A DNA stretch of 64,000 nucleotides from Acinetobacter sp. WCHA55 (GCF_002165305.2 NZ_CP032286.1:1984001-2048000), one strand, 5' to 3'; positions 40,305 through 50,864 are shown, counted from the stretch's first letter. The notes: generated by a model from the letters alone, not told the origin. Made by a program: numbers and translations.

Positions 40305-42938
40305 GTGACCCAAAAACACGATCAAATGAGCTCTTCTTTATCTGTACCACCTGCATTAAATAGTCAAGAAAATCCAGAAAACAACCTTAGTTCAGCATTT
40401 GACCAACCCGAAATTCAAACGACCTTAGCAAAGACACAACTTCAAGCAGAACAACTGACGCACACCCCTGCTCTGGATAAAATTCCAGCCTCAACGCGTC
40501 GTATTAAACCGCTCAATAATTTTTTAGGGCAAGACCGCGCACGTGCTTCGGTTGAAGCAGGTATTTCCTTGCCGTATTCTGGCTATAACATCTTTGCCGT
40601 AGGCACAGCTGGCTTGGGCAAGCGCACCATGGTCAAGCGTTTACTACAGCAACACGCCAAAAATATGCCGACACCGAATGATTGGGTTTACGTTTATAAT
40701 TTTAAAAGCCCTCGTCAACCGATTGCTTTAGAGTTGCCTGCGGGTCAGGCGGTAAAATTTCAAACCATGTTACATCAAACATGGCAAGCCACTTTAAAGC
40801 AGCTCGAGCGTCGCTTTACTGCTGAAACCTACCACAACCGTATAGAAGCCATTCGCCAACAAACGGGTGACGTTCAACAGCAAGCCTTGATTGAATTGAC
40901 TCAGGAAGGCGAAGAGCTAGATCTGAAACTGGTGTCTCGAAATGATGAGCACTGCTTTATTCCCGTCCAATATGTAGACGATAAAGTCTTAGAAATGACA
41001 CAAGCTGACATTAACGCACTCAGCTCTAAAGAACGCTCTGAAATTAATGCCAATATCCGCCATATGGATAAAAAGCTTGAACGTTTAGGCATGCATTTAG
41101 GTGACTTGGAAGATGATGCCCGCGATAAAGTTCAAGTATTGAACCGTGATATTGCCAAGCAAGTTTTATTGCCTAAAGTCGAACAGTTACTCACTAAGTT
41201 TGCTGAAGTTGAAGGCTTAAAAGACTATTTAAAACATTATGCCGAAGATATTATTAACAATGTTGAAATAGTCTTAGAACAAGAGGAAGACGATTTTAGC
41301 CCAGGTCTATTCAGCCGTATTCCCTCACGTTACCAAGCCAATGTCATTGTGTCGCATAAGCCTAATGCTGGCGCACCGGTTATTTTTGAAGATTTCCCAA
41401 CACATTACAACTTGCTTGGGCATGTAGAGCAACTGACTCAACATGGCACCATTACTACAGACTTTACCTTAATCCGCCCAGGGACATTGCATAAAGCCAA
41501 TGGTGGTTTTTTAATGTTAGAAGCAGAACAACTGCTTGAACAGCCTTATGCATGGCAGGGTTTAAAACGTGCGTTAAAGTCAGGTCAGTTAAAACTTTCT
41601 TCACTTGAGCATATGTTGACACTGACAGGAAGTATCTCAATTGAACCTGAAGCAATCCCGCTGAATTTAAAAGTGGTTTTACTGGCTGAGCCTGAAATTT
41701 ACTATGAAATACTCGAAGTAGAACCTGAACTTGGCAGTGTCTTTAAAATCCGTGCTGACTTTACTGATACGTTGCAGCGTAATGAAGTAAATGAACAAGC
41801 CTATATGCAACTGATTGCAGACTATGTACAGGCCGATAAACTGCTTCCATTCGACCGATCTGCGCTTTCTGCACTTTTGACTGATTCTAGCCGTCAAGCC
41901 GAAGATCAAAGCTCCTTATCCCTACATGCCCTGACGTTGGGTGATTTGATTCGTGAAGCTCATCATCATGCCTTCCAATCAGGCGATAAGATGGTCTCGG
42001 ATCAACACATTAATATGGCATTAGATCATCGCAAATACCGCTTAGGCTATTTACGTGAGCTCTATTGGCAAGATTTGTCCCGTGGTACGCAGCTCATCGA
42101 AACACGCGGACACCGCCTCGGTCAAATTAATGCACTTTCGGTCATTCACTATGCGGATGTTGAGTTTGGCTTACCATCACGTCTAACAGCATCTGTGTAT
42201 CAAGGTGGCGGCGATATTCTAGATATCGAACGTAGTGTCGAGCTCGGTGGCTCTCTGCATGCGAAAGGTGTGCTACTGATGTCATCATTCTTAAAAGCAC
42301 ATTTCGGTCGTGAACAAACTCTGCATTTCTCTGCAGCACTTGCCTTTGAACAAAGTTATGGTCAAGTCGATGGTGACAGTGCTACGGTTGCAGAACTCTC
42401 TGCTTTAATCTCAGCGATTAGCCAGCTCCCGATTGATCAGTCTTGGGCGATTACAGGCTCAATGAACCAATTAGGTCAAGTTCAACCGATTGGTGGTGTC
42501 AATGCAAAAATTGAAGGCTTCTTCGATGCATGCAAACTGCAAGGCTTAACTGGCAAACAAGGTGTGATTATTCCACGTCAAAATATGCAGCATCTCATGT
42601 TACGTAAAGATGTGATTGAAGCGGTTTCAAATGACCAGTTCCACATTCATGCTATAGACACGATTGATCAAGCGCTTGAACTACTTATGGCTCGACCAGT
42701 CGGCACTTTAGACAAAAAAGGACGCTACACCAAGAAGTCTATTTATGCGGCGGTGATGGATCAGCTAGATTATTGGCAAGCCATTGAAGATGGTGCTGAG
42801 TTTGAAGAAGAGCCGAAGAAAAAGAAAAAAAAGAAGAAGGACAAAAAAAAGGACAAATCTGAAAAGAAGACCGTTGCAACTGAAAATGCAACGGAACAAA
42901 CTCCTGAAGCCATAAGCACAGTATCTACAGTGGATTAA
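40305..42938 (+). CDS. Lon-like (LonB-type) ATP-dependent protease
   Basis: The 877-residue AAA+ protease has Walker A AVGTAGLGKRTMVKRLLQQH near residue 102, a coiled middle region and a C-terminal Lon protease domain with the Ser-Lys dyad: Ser in QVDGDSATVAEL and Lys in IGGVNAKIEGFFDACK. It degrades damaged or regulatory proteins in the cytoplasm. The last 45 residues are a Lys/Glu-rich tail with a run of eight Lys encoded by A-rich sequence. The start is GTG 40305; an ATG seven codons on is an alternative. A terminator is shared with grxD. Confidence 0.93.
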   Translation: MTQKHDQMSSSLSVPPALNSQENPENNLSSAFDQPEIQTTLAKTQLQAEQLTHTPALDKIPASTRRIKPLNNFLGQDRARASVEAGISLPYSGYNIFAVGTAGLGKRTMVKRLLQQHAKNMPTPNDWVYVYNFKSPRQPIALELPAGQAVKFQTMLHQTWQATLKQLERRFTAETYHNRIEAIRQQTGDVQQQALIELTQEGEELDLKLVSRNDEHCFIPVQYVDDKVLEMTQADINALSSKERSEINANIRHMDKKLERLGMHLGDLEDDARDKVQVLNRDIAKQVLLPKVEQLLTKFAEVEGLKDYLKHYAEDIINNVEIVLEQEEDDFSPGLFSRIPSRYQANVIVSHKPNAGAPVIFEDFPTHYNLLGHVEQLTQHGTITTDFTLIRPGTLHKANGGFLMLEAEQLLEQPYAWQGLKRALKSGQLKLSSLEHMLTLTGSISIEPEAIPLNLKVVLLAEPEIYYEILEVEPELGSVFKIRADFTDTLQRNEVNEQAYMQLIADYVQADKLLPFDRSALSALLTDSSRQAEDQSSLSLHALTLGDLIREAHHHAFQSGDKMVSDQHINMALDHRKYRLGYLRELYWQDLSRGTQLIETRGHRLGQINALSVIHYADVEFGLPSRLTASVYQGGGDILDIERSVELGGSLHAKGVLLMSSFLKAHFGREQTLHFSAALAFEQSYGQVDGDSATVAELSALISAISQLPIDQSWAITGSMNQLGQVQPIGGVNAKIEGFFDACKLQGLTGKQGVIIPRQNMQHLMLRKDVIEAVSNDQFHIHAIDTIDQALELLMARPVGTLDKKGRYTKKSIYAAVMDQLDYWQAIEDGAEFEEEPKKKKKKKKDKKKDKSEKKTVATENATEQTPEAISTVSTVD

Positions 42939-42953
42939 ACCTTTCCCTCAAAT

Positions 42954-42982
42954 AAAAAAAGCGCCTCAACGGCGCTTTTTTT
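42954..42982. terminator. Bidirectional terminator between the Lon-like gene and grxD
   Basis: GCGCC-TCAAC-GGCGC is flanked by seven A residues on the left and seven T residues on the right, between two convergent genes. Confidence 0.9.
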
Positions 42983-42993
42983 GCAACTGAAGA

Positions 42994-43335
42994 TTAAGCT
43001 TCAGGTGCTGGACTATACTGCTCAACTAAAGGTTGTAATTCACCTTTTTGGAACATGTCTAGAATAATGTCACTACCACCAATCAACTCACCGTTGATCC
43101 ATAACTGTGGGAATGTAGGCCAGTTTGCAATTTGTGGTAACAAAGCACGAATATCTGGATTTTCAAGAATATTCACATAAGCAAACGGACGACCAATTTG
43201 ACTAAGCGCTTCTACAGCACGTGCAGAGAAACCACATTGTGGAAACTGTGGGGTGCCTTTCATATAAAGAAGTACAGCGTGTTTTGCAATTTGGTCACGA
43301 ATTAACGCTTCGGTATCGCGTGCTTGTTCAGTCAT
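42994..43335 (-). CDS. grxD: Monothiol glutaredoxin Grx4
   Basis: The 113-residue protein has the monothiol CGFS active site (Cys34, FPQCGFSARAVE) and the glutathione-binding WPTFPQLWINGELIGGSDI region. It carries [2Fe-2S] clusters for iron-sulfur assembly and iron sensing. It is complete, with a ribosome site GAGGATTGATCA. Monocistronic, converging on the Lon-like gene. Confidence 0.96.
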   Translation of the reverse strand: MTEQARDTEALIRDQIAKHAVLLYMKGTPQFPQCGFSARAVEALSQIGRPFAYVNILENPDIRALLPQIANWPTFPQLWINGELIGGSDIILDMFQKGELQPLVEQYSPAPEA

Positions 43336-43497
43336 TGATCAATCCTCAACTAATCTAACCCGCATTATACCCAAAACGTAGAAAAACAGTATGCCTAAAG
43401 CAATATTTCGACTTTTATTTAAATTTAGGCTTTAAAACTACAAGCATAATTGCTTAATATTAACTTTCACTTACCCTCTAACAGATAAGAGTTAGTC

Positions 43498-44709
43498 ATG
43501 AATAACATTACCCTTGCTCCTGTACAAACTGATCAACCCTCTCATTTGATGCCAGTATTTGGCCGTCAGCCGATCAGCTTTGTCCGAGGCCGAGGGTCTT
43601 ATCTTTATACAGCGGATGGTACTGAATACTTCGATGCACTAACAGGCATTGCGGTTTGTGGTTTAGGTCACGCACATCCTGTTATTGCAGAAGCAATTGC
43701 AGAACAAGCTGCAACGCTCATTCATACCAGTAATTTGTTTGAAGTGCCTTGGCAAACAGCAGCCGCACAGAAACTTGCTGAAGTTGCAGGCATGGAGGAA
43801 GTATTCTTTTCAAACAGTGGTGCAGAATCCAATGAGGGTGCAATCAAAATTGCCCGTAAATTTGGCTACATGCAAGGCATTGCCAATCCAAAAATCATTG
43901 TTGCAGAGCACTCATTCCATGGCCGTACTATGGCGACCCTATCAGCAACGGGCAATAAAAAAGTCCAAGAAGGCTTTGGCCCATTGGTTGAAGGTTTTAT
44001 TCGTGTCCCATTCGGCGACATTGAAGCCATTGAAGAAGCCGCAATTCATCATCCAGACATTGTCGCGATCTTTGTCGAGCCAATTCAGGGCGAAGGTGGA
44101 GTCAATACTGCTCCACAAGGTTTTAGCTATTTGGAAGAGATTCGTCAGATCTGTAATCAACACAACTGGCTGATGATGCTGGATGAAGTTCAAACTGGTA
44201 ATGGCCGTACAGGTGAATACTTTGCCTACCAACACACCAACATCATTCCTGATGTACTGACCACTGCCAAAGGTTTAGGCAATGGCTTCCCCATTGGTGC
44301 GGTGATGACTCAAGGTCGTGGTGTAGGCGTGCTGACTGCGGGTAACCACGGTTCAACATATAGTGGCTCAGCATTGGGTTCTCGTGTGGTGTATACCATC
44401 ATCGACATTATGCAGAAAGAAAACATCGTTCAAAATGCGGCTGAACAAGGTGCGTACATCGTAGAACAACTGCGCAACCAGCTTGCCGATCAAAATGTGA
44501 TTGTCCGTGGCTTTGGTTTAATGATTGGTATTGAATTACCCAAAGCATGTGGTGACTTGGTCAACATCGCTCGTGATGAATACCACACCATTATTAACGT
44601 CACTGCGGGTTCTGTGGTGCGTTTACTACCGACGTTGAACATTAGCAAAGAACAGGCGGATCAACTGATTGAACGTCTGGTGAAAATGATTAAAGCTTAC
44701 TTAGCTTAA
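43498..44709 (+). CDS. argD: Acetylornithine/succinyldiaminopimelate aminotransferase
   Basis: The 403-residue class-III PLP aminotransferase has FFSNSGAESNEGAIKIARKF, SFHGRTMATLSATG, MLDEVQTGNGRTGEYFAYQH and the PLP lysine in LTTAKGLGNGFPIG. ArgD moves an amino group from N-acetylornithine to 2-oxoglutarate in arginine synthesis and can also serve lysine synthesis. Related ornithine and GABA transaminases are possible alternatives, but the overall pattern is ArgD. Monocistronic with a 3' hairpin. Confidence 0.9.
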   Translation: MNNITLAPVQTDQPSHLMPVFGRQPISFVRGRGSYLYTADGTEYFDALTGIAVCGLGHAHPVIAEAIAEQAATLIHTSNLFEVPWQTAAAQKLAEVAGMEEVFFSNSGAESNEGAIKIARKFGYMQGIANPKIIVAEHSFHGRTMATLSATGNKKVQEGFGPLVEGFIRVPFGDIEAIEEAAIHHPDIVAIFVEPIQGEGGVNTAPQGFSYLEEIRQICNQHNWLMMLDEVQTGNGRTGEYFAYQHTNIIPDVLTTAKGLGNGFPIGAVMTQGRGVGVLTAGNHGSTYSGSALGSRVVYTIIDIMQKENIVQNAAEQGAYIVEQLRNQLADQNVIVRGFGLMIGIELPKACGDLVNIARDEYHTIINVTAGSVVRLLPTLNISKEQADQLIERLVKMIKAYLA

Positions 44710-44717
44710 GACAAAAC

Positions 44718-44761
44718 AGTCTGGTTCTGAAATTGCTTTAGGCACATTTTGGAACCAGACT
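44718..44761 (+). terminator. Hairpin after argD
   Basis: AGTCTGGTTC and GAACCAGACT form a 10-bp perfect stem with a 24-nt loop, followed by TTTT. Confidence 0.7.
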
Positions 44762-44787
44762 TTTAAGATGAATTGGCTAACTAAAAA

Positions 44788-45750
44788 TTAAAGTTTTGGA
44801 TCACGTATTTGAACCAAATTTGCATTGGTTTTAGTTAAGGTTTCCATCACTTTATTCATGACAGCTGGTACTAAGGCATCTGCCATTTGCGCGGCCTGTA
44901 AACCTAATTTTTCACCCAAAGTCGGTTTCTTACGTGTTGAGATGATATACGTATCATGATCTGCCAATAAACCTAATAGATAAGCATCTGAAGTTTGTAA
45001 CTGATCGACCAAATTCAAATCTAAGGCATCTTGACCATACCAATGCTCACCCGTCGCCACTTTTTCAACATTGAGTTGTGGGCGATATTTTTCAACAAAG
45101 TGTTTAAACAGCACATGCGTCTGTTGTAGCTCTTCTTCAAACTTCGCCTTACCTTCTGCTGTATTTTCACCAAACATCGTCACAGTACGTTTATATTGAC
45201 CCGCGGTATACAGTTCAAAATCAATATTATGCTCTTTCAATAAACGATTAAAGTTAGGCACTTGCGCGACCACACCAATTGAACCAACAACCGCAAAAGG
45301 GGCAGCAATAATCTGATTGGCGATACATGCCATCATATAACCGCCACTTGCTGCAACTTTATCGACACAGATAGTGAGGTTGAAACCCGCATCACGTAAA
45401 CGCACCAATTGAGCAGCAGCCAAACCATATCCATGCACCATACCGCCTGGGCTCTCTAAGCGCACCACAACACGATCACGCCCTGCTTTGGCTGTCGCTA
45501 GGATCAGGGTAATTTCTTCTCGTAATGTCTCTACCGCAGATGCAGCAGTATCACCCTTAAAGTCCAAAATATAAATTTTCTGATTAGCTTTCTTACGGTG
45601 ACGAGCCTCTTTTGCTAACTGTTGCGTCAATTGTAATAGTTCAAGCTTAGATGCTGTTGTTTGCGCAATTTTTTTACGTTGTTCATTAATACGCGCGTTT
45701 AAATGTGTAATTCGAATTTCAGCGGGAAGTTTCGGTAAATGAAATAACAT
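44788..45750 (-). CDS. sohB: SohB-like S49 peptidase
   Basis: The 320-residue S49-family protease has the nucleophile Ser in DKVAASGGYMMACIANQI and the general-base Lys in TAGQYKRTVTMFGEN. GSIGVVAQVPNF is the adjacent family motif. An SohB N-terminal region (KKANQKIYILDFKGDTAASA) is present. The obvious N-terminal membrane anchor of E. coli SohB is not seen in the called protein. It lies downstream of pstB on the same strand but 288 bp away and beyond a terminator, so it is probably transcribed alone. Confidence 0.88.
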   Translation of the reverse strand: MLFHLPKLPAEIRITHLNARINEQRKKIAQTTASKLELLQLTQQLAKEARHRKKANQKIYILDFKGDTAASAVETLREEITLILATAKAGRDRVVVRLESPGGMVHGYGLAAAQLVRLRDAGFNLTICVDKVAASGGYMMACIANQIIAAPFAVVGSIGVVAQVPNFNRLLKEHNIDFELYTAGQYKRTVTMFGENTAEGKAKFEEELQQTHVLFKHFVEKYRPQLNVEKVATGEHWYGQDALDLNLVDQLQTSDAYLLGLLADHDTYIISTRKKPTLGEKLGLQAAQMADALVPAVMNKVMETLTKTNANLVQIRDPKL

Positions 45751-45989
45751 AGAAATTATATTCTCTAAAATAATACATCGGTATATGACCTAGATTAGGT
45801 CAATGGCATTTTTTTTCAATAGCCATTTTTTGTTTTATTCTGTAATGCGTTATCTTTCATATTTAATCATTTACAAGATGAGTCAATCCCTTATACAGCA
45901 TACCTGCTCACCTATTGTCTAATATGACTCTAATACACAATTCCCATTATCATAGCTTTTTAATCAGCAAACTAAATGCTCGTTCATAA

Positions 45990-46018
45990 AAAACAGAGCA
46001 CTTAGGCTCTGTTTTTTA
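45990..46018 (-). terminator. Terminator of the pst operon
   Basis: AAACAGAGC and GCTCTGTTT pair around ACTTAG. On the minus strand a T-run follows, 21 bp after the pstB stop. Confidence 0.85.
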
Positions 46019-46038
46019 AATATTTCAAGTTATGCGAA

Positions 46039-46953
46039 TTAACCAAAACGACCTGTAATATAAGCTTCAGTTAGCTGATGATCTGGCTGCGTGAAAACTT
46101 TCTCCGTTGAGTTTACTTCAATCAAGTCACCTAAATGGAAGTAAGCTGTACGGTCTGATACACGTGCAGCCTGCTGCATTGAGTGCGTCACAATCGCAAT
46201 CGTATACTGCGTTGAAAGCTCAGAAATGAGCTCTTCAACTTTTGCTGTTGCAATCGGGTCAAGCGCTGAGCATGGCTCATCCATCAAAATCACTTCAGGA
46301 CTCACTGCAATCGTGCGTGCAATACATAAACGCTGCTGCTGACCGCCAGACAAGCCTGTGCCTGGTTGGTTCAGACGATCTTTAACTTCATCCCAAAGAC
46401 CTGCTTTACGCAAGCTGTTTTCTACAATTTCTTCTAAGTCATACTTATCTCGGGCTAAACCGTGTAGTTTAGGACCATAAGCCACGTTGTCAAAAATAGA
46501 CTTTGGGAATGGGTTTGGTTTCTGGAATACCATACCTACTTGAGCGCGAAGCAATACCACATCGAGGTTTGGGTCATAAATATCTTGATTATCCAACATC
46601 ACTTTTCCCGTCACACGACAGCTATCAATGGTGTCGTTCATACGGTTCAACGTACGTAAAAAAGTCGATTTACCGCAACCTGATGGCCCAATAAATGCAA
46701 TGACTTCATTTTCGTAGATATTCAGATCAATCCCTTTAATCGCTTCAGCTTCGCCATAGTAGACATGTACATCTGAAGTGCTGAGTTTGACTTGTCCTTG
46801 TGCCTGATCTTTCTTAGCAGAAGTCTGTGTATCGAACTGCGACACAAAAGAAGTACCCTGCTGACCTGAGGTCGTATTCGGGTTTGTAAATTGAGTGTGT
46901 TCTTGATTCACTGTTTGATCCTGATCTAAGGAATTTTTAACAACGGTATACAT
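46039..46953 (-). CDS. pstB: Phosphate ABC transporter ATPase PstB
   Basis: The 304-residue ABC ATPase has Walker [20 protein letters not shown], signature [16 protein letters not shown], Walker [15 protein letters not shown] and the H-loop [14 protein letters not shown]. The first 55 residues are a low-complexity Gln/Thr-rich extension not found in E. coli PstB. It powers high-affinity phosphate uptake through PstC-PstA. It is last in the pstS-C-A-B order; no phoU follows. Confidence 0.96.
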   Translation of the reverse strand: MYTVVKNSLDQDQTVNQEHTQFTNPNTTSGQQGTSFVSQFDTQTSAKKDQAQGQVKLSTSDVHVYYGEAEAIKGIDLNIYENEVIAFIGPSGCGKSTFLRTLNRMNDTIDSCRVTGKVMLDNQDIYDPNLDVVLLRAQVGMVFQKPNPFPKSIFDNVAYGPKLHGLARDKYDLEEIVENSLRKAGLWDEVKDRLNQPGTGLSGGQQQRLCIARTIAVSPEVILMDEPCSALDPIATAKVEELISELSTQYTIAIVTHSMQQAARVSDRTAYFHLGDLIEVNSTEKVFTQPDHQLTEAYITGRFG

Positions 46954-46966
46954 ATTTTGCCCTCAC

Positions 46967-48355
46967 TTACCAACGGACTTCAAATTTCTTACGTAACCAA
47001 ATTGCAATACTGTTGAGTCCAATCATCATTGCAAGCAGAACAATAATCGCAGCCGCTGTACGTCCTTCGAAGAAGTTGCGCAGCTCATTACCTTGCCACA
47101 AGAAAATCTGTACAGGTAAAGCACTCGATTGGTCAAATGGCGTTGCAGGCACACTCGCAACGAAGGCGCTCATACCAATTAATAACAGCGGTGCAGTCTC
47201 ACCTAATGCTTGTGCTACACCAATAATTGCACCCGTTAGAATCCCTGGTAGCGCAAGTGGTAGAACATGGTGAAATACAGTTTGTACACGTGAAGCACCT
47301 AGCCCTAAAGCGGCCTGACGAATTGAAGGAGGTACAGCTTTCAACGATGCACGTGTCGTAATAATCACCGTTGGTAAAGTCATTAAGCTCAGTACCAAAC
47401 CACCGACCAATGGTGCAGAAAGTGGTAAATGCATCCAGCCAATAAAGATCGCAGCACCGAGCAAACCAAAGACAATTGATGGCACTGCCGCAAGGTTGTT
47501 AATGTTGACTTCAATGACATCTGTGATCCAGTTTTTAGGCGCAAATTCTTCAAGATAAATCGCAGATGCCACACCAATTGGAATCGAAATAATGATCACG
47601 ATCAGCATCATGAACAGTGACCCCATGAATGCCCCTGCTAAACCTGAAGTTGCAGGAGAACTACGCGAGTCTGGACTAACGAAGATGTTGGTATTGAAAG
47701 TATTTTCCATGACCCCTGAAGCTTTCATTTCATCGGCAAGTTGACGAACTTCTGGGCTCAACTGTTGCTGTTCATCAGGCAAACTGCGGTCAATATTTCC
47801 TGCAAGCCACACATCAACGTTTGCATCGGCAAGCACTTTAATATCTTCTTTTTTACCGACCAATGACGGATCTTTCATCACCATATCACGCAAGCGATAC
47901 GCTTCAGAACTGGTGTACAAAGAAGCCAAATCATCTCGTTTAGAAGCAAGTGCTGGGTCTTTTGCAATCATGGCATTCACAATTAAAGCATCCCAATCCA
48001 CCATGCCCATTTCAGTTTGCCAAGCAATAAAACGCTCCTCAAACTGTGCTGGAGATTCGCCTGCACGCTGTACAGGTTTTGCACCTGTGGTAATAATGGC
48101 AGGATCAAAATACACCGGTAAACTCATGCTACTTTGCCAAAAGGCAGGTAAGCCTTTCCATAAGATACTGCCAAAAAGCAGCGCGACAAAGAATAAACCT
48201 GCAATCACTGCCGAGAAACCAAAGAAACGAAAGGTTTTTTCTTTACGGTGACGTTTTGCCAATGAATTACTGATCGTTTGCTTACGCTTTTCTCGTAATT
48301 CTGCCGCATGTTGTGGATCAAATACTTGATCTGCTGTGCTATTAGAAGTCGTCAT
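46967..48355 (-). CDS. pstA: Phosphate ABC transporter permease PstA
   Basis: The 462-residue inner-membrane permease starts with an 80-residue cytoplasmic/first-helix region, then a periplasmic insertion of about 170 residues, and then the BPD transporter domain (SIPIGVASAIYLEEFAPKNW; ALGLGASRVQTVFHHVLPLA). It forms the channel with PstC. The ATG overlaps the pstC stop (TAATG), so the two are coupled. It is longer than E. coli PstA because of the periplasmic insertion. Confidence 0.94.
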   Translation of the reverse strand: MTTSNSTADQVFDPQHAAELREKRKQTISNSLAKRHRKEKTFRFFGFSAVIAGLFFVALLFGSILWKGLPAFWQSSMSLPVYFDPAIITTGAKPVQRAGESPAQFEERFIAWQTEMGMVDWDALIVNAMIAKDPALASKRDDLASLYTSSEAYRLRDMVMKDPSLVGKKEDIKVLADANVDVWLAGNIDRSLPDEQQQLSPEVRQLADEMKASGVMENTFNTNIFVSPDSRSSPATSGLAGAFMGSLFMMLIVIIISIPIGVASAIYLEEFAPKNWITDVIEVNINNLAAVPSIVFGLLGAAIFIGWMHLPLSAPLVGGLVLSLMTLPTVIITTRASLKAVPPSIRQAALGLGASRVQTVFHHVLPLALPGILTGAIIGVAQALGETAPLLLIGMSAFVASVPATPFDQSSALPVQIFLWQGNELRNFFEGRTAAAIIVLLAMMIGLNSIAIWLRKKFEVRW

Positions 48356-49734
48356 TAGTCGTATTGCTCACGATATTTACGCACGATGTACAGTGCAACA
48401 ATGTTCAAACCAAGCGTAATCACAAAGAGTGTCAGACCCAGTGCAAATGCCACCAAAGCTTGCGGGCTTGCAAAGTCAGTATCACCAGTTAATTGGTTTA
48501 CGATGGTAATGGTCACAGTTGAAATAGCTTCAAGTGGATTAGCATGTAGTAAAGGACTGTTCCCTGCTGCAAGCACCACAATCATGGTCTCACCGATGGC
48601 ACGTGATGCTGCAAGCAAGAACGCGCCGATAATGCCCGGAAGCGCAGCTGGTATCACCACCTGACGAATGGTTTCAGACTTTGTCGCACCTAAACCTAAT
48701 GAGCCATCACGTAATGCACGTGGCACCTGTGTGATAATGTCATCCGACAGAGATGAAACGAAAGGAATAATCATGATACCCATGACGAAGCCAGCAGTGA
48801 GTGCACTGGTTGCGTTGATGTGTAAACCAACGGATTCACCAAGCATTTTAAAGAATGGGCCAATGATCATCAGTGCAAATACACCGTAAACAATGGTTGG
48901 AATCCCTGCGAGAACTTCAATGGTTGGTTTTGCCCATGAGCGGAAACCAGAAGATGCATATTCAGCAAGATAGATCGCGATCATTAAACCCACTGGGACT
49001 GCAACCAAAAGTGCAATACCACTGACCATTAAGGTGCCCCAAAGTAGTGGAAGCAAACCATAACTGCCGTCTGCACTACCTGAAGTACTAAAGCCTGGGT
49101 TCCATTCTGTGCCGAAGAAAAAGTCGAGTGGACTCACGAAGTGGAAGAATCGCATCGCTTCGCTGAACATCGACATCACGATACCAATCGTGGTTAGAAT
49201 CGCAACACCAGAACAGAGTGCAAGTGCAACATTAATGGTTTTTTCAACTTGGTTACGAGCACGGAACTGAGTTGCAATGCGCTTTTTCGCAGCGACTAAG
49301 CCTGCCAGTGCAGCACAAATCACCACTGCAATTTTTGCAAATGTACCAATGCTTTGAAACTTCGCCAGTTGCTCTGCTGCGGCAAGCTCATACGCGGTTG
49401 GTGTATCTGTTACCCCAAAACCTGAGGCAATCGCTTCTACGCGGTTGATTAACACATCTGTACTTGCAGCATCTAAAGTTGCAGCGACTTGTGCGGGCAC
49501 GTGATTTAACACCACATGATTCAAAACGTTTGGTTCAACAATATTCCAAACAATCAAAATTAAAAAAGCAGGGATGCCACACCACAAAGCCACTAACGCA
49601 CCGTAATACCCCGGACGTGAGTGTAATTTTGCAGAATTATTTCCCTTACCTGCTAAGTTACGGCTCTGACTTAAGCCCATTTGATAGGCTATGGCAATCA
49701 GTGCCAATAACACACCTATAAGTAGCAGATTCAT
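48355..49734 (-). CDS. pstC: Phosphate ABC transporter permease PstC
   Basis: The 459-residue permease has two extra N-terminal helices (residues 1-25 and 47-70) and a periplasmic segment ahead of the classical permease core (VAVPVGLMIAIYLAEYASSG; SLGLGATKSETIRQVVIPAA). It pairs with PstA for phosphate translocation. It is 104 bp downstream of pstS and probably in the same PhoB-controlled operon. Intact. Confidence 0.94.
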   Translation of the reverse strand: MNLLLIGVLLALIAIAYQMGLSQSRNLAGKGNNSAKLHSRPGYYGALVALWCGIPAFLILIVWNIVEPNVLNHVVLNHVPAQVAATLDAASTDVLINRVEAIASGFGVTDTPTAYELAAAEQLAKFQSIGTFAKIAVVICAALAGLVAAKKRIATQFRARNQVEKTINVALALCSGVAILTTIGIVMSMFSEAMRFFHFVSPLDFFFGTEWNPGFSTSGSADGSYGLLPLLWGTLMVSGIALLVAVPVGLMIAIYLAEYASSGFRSWAKPTIEVLAGIPTIVYGVFALMIIGPFFKMLGESVGLHINATSALTAGFVMGIMIIPFVSSLSDDIITQVPRALRDGSLGLGATKSETIRQVVIPAALPGIIGAFLLAASRAIGETMIVVLAAGNSPLLHANPLEAISTVTITIVNQLTGDTDFASPQALVAFALGLTLFVITLGLNIVALYIVRKYREQYD

Positions 49735-49838
49735 GTATTCTCCACGGTTCTTTCAATTTTCATTATTTGAAAAAACTTAATCCTAGTAAAAAACATCAAA
49801 GGTAGGACTTGCCTACCGTTGACTGTTTCTACGCTTAA

Positions 49839-50864
49839 TTACTTAACCGCTTTGCCTGCTTTGAAGTTCGCAAGAACTGCTGCACGCTCTTTGTCTGACA
49901 TTGAGATCAAACCAGCACGCTCAAGCTTAGAACCTTTACCTGATACTTTCTTGCTGATGAAGTATTCAGTGTATTCTTTTAAGCCTTTGATAGATTTCAA
50001 ATGCTCACCTTTCACGTAGAAGAATAGTGGGCGAGAAACTGGGTATGAACCATTCAAGATCGTCTTTTCAGATGGTGCAACATTGTTCACTGTAGCTACG
50101 CGTAACTTGTCACGGTTTTGGTCATAGAAACCTAAACCAAACACACCCACTGCACTAGGCGACGTTTTTAAGCGCGCTAAAGTTTCTGTGTAGTCACCCG
50201 CAATCTCAATCACTTTGCCGTCTTTACGGAAAGTTGAACATGCTTTCTTTTGTGCATCTTTATCCATTGCTTTGATTGCGGCATAAGTTTCACAGCCTGC
50301 ATCAACCATTTTTTCTTGGAACACTTCACGTGTACCGTGGTTTGATGCTGGAATCACTAAAGTGATTGGTTCATTTGGAAGGCTTTTGTCAATTTGGTTC
50401 CAACGTGTATATGGGTTTGCAACCATTTTCCCATTAGAAGGTAACTGCGCTGCTAAAGCTGCATAGACGTGCTGTGGACGTAATTTGTAGGCTGCTTTGC
50501 TTGCATTTGAAGCGAACACAATACCGTCATAACCAATCTTGATTTCGATCACTTGATTTACGCCAGCTTTCTTACAAGCAGCTAATTCTGTGTCTTTAAT
50601 TTTACGAGATGCGTTTGCGATATCAATGGTATTGTCGCCCACACCATTACAGAACTGTTTCAAGCCACCTGAAGAACCGCCAGAACCAACAACTGGTGCT
50701 TTAAATTGTGGGAAAGTATTACCAAACTCTTCAGCAACAATACTTGCATACGGTAAAACTGTTGAAGAACCCGCAATTTGGATTGTATCACGAGCTGCGT
50801 TTGCGGTAGTTGCTACAGCTGCCCCAGAAACTACTACTGCAAGTGCGATATGGTTTAAGCGCAT
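49839..50864 (-). CDS. pstS: Phosphate-binding protein PstS
   Basis: The 341-residue periplasmic binding protein has a signal peptide (IALAVVVSGAAVATTANAAR), the phosphate-loop sequence IQIAGSSTVLPYASIVAEEF and GSGGSSGGLKQFCNGVGDNT. It is larger than E. coli PstS and of the Pseudomonas-like type. It delivers phosphate to PstCAB. Upstream is a triple tandem Pho-box-like repeat, so the operon should be induced by phosphate starvation through PhoB. Confidence 0.95.
   Translation of the reverse strand: MRLNHIALAVVVSGAAVATTANAARDTIQIAGSSTVLPYASIVAEEFGNTFPQFKAPVVGSGGSSGGLKQFCNGVGDNTIDIANASRKIKDTELAACKKAGVNQVIEIKIGYDGIVFASNASKAAYKLRPQHVYAALAAQLPSNGKMVANPYTRWNQIDKSLPNEPITLVIPASNHGTREVFQEKMVDAGCETYAAIKAMDKDAQKKACSTFRKDGKVIEIAGDYTETLARLKTSPSAVGVFGLGFYDQNRDKLRVATVNNVAPSEKTILNGSYPVSRPLFFYVKGEHLKSIKGLKEYTEYFISKKVSGKGSKLERAGLISMSDKERAAVLANFKAGKAVK

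Noticed and set aside
42800..42870. Sequencing artefact in the A-rich tail of the Lon-like gene
   Set aside because: The frame stays open to a sensible stop with a terminator directly after, so the tail looks real.
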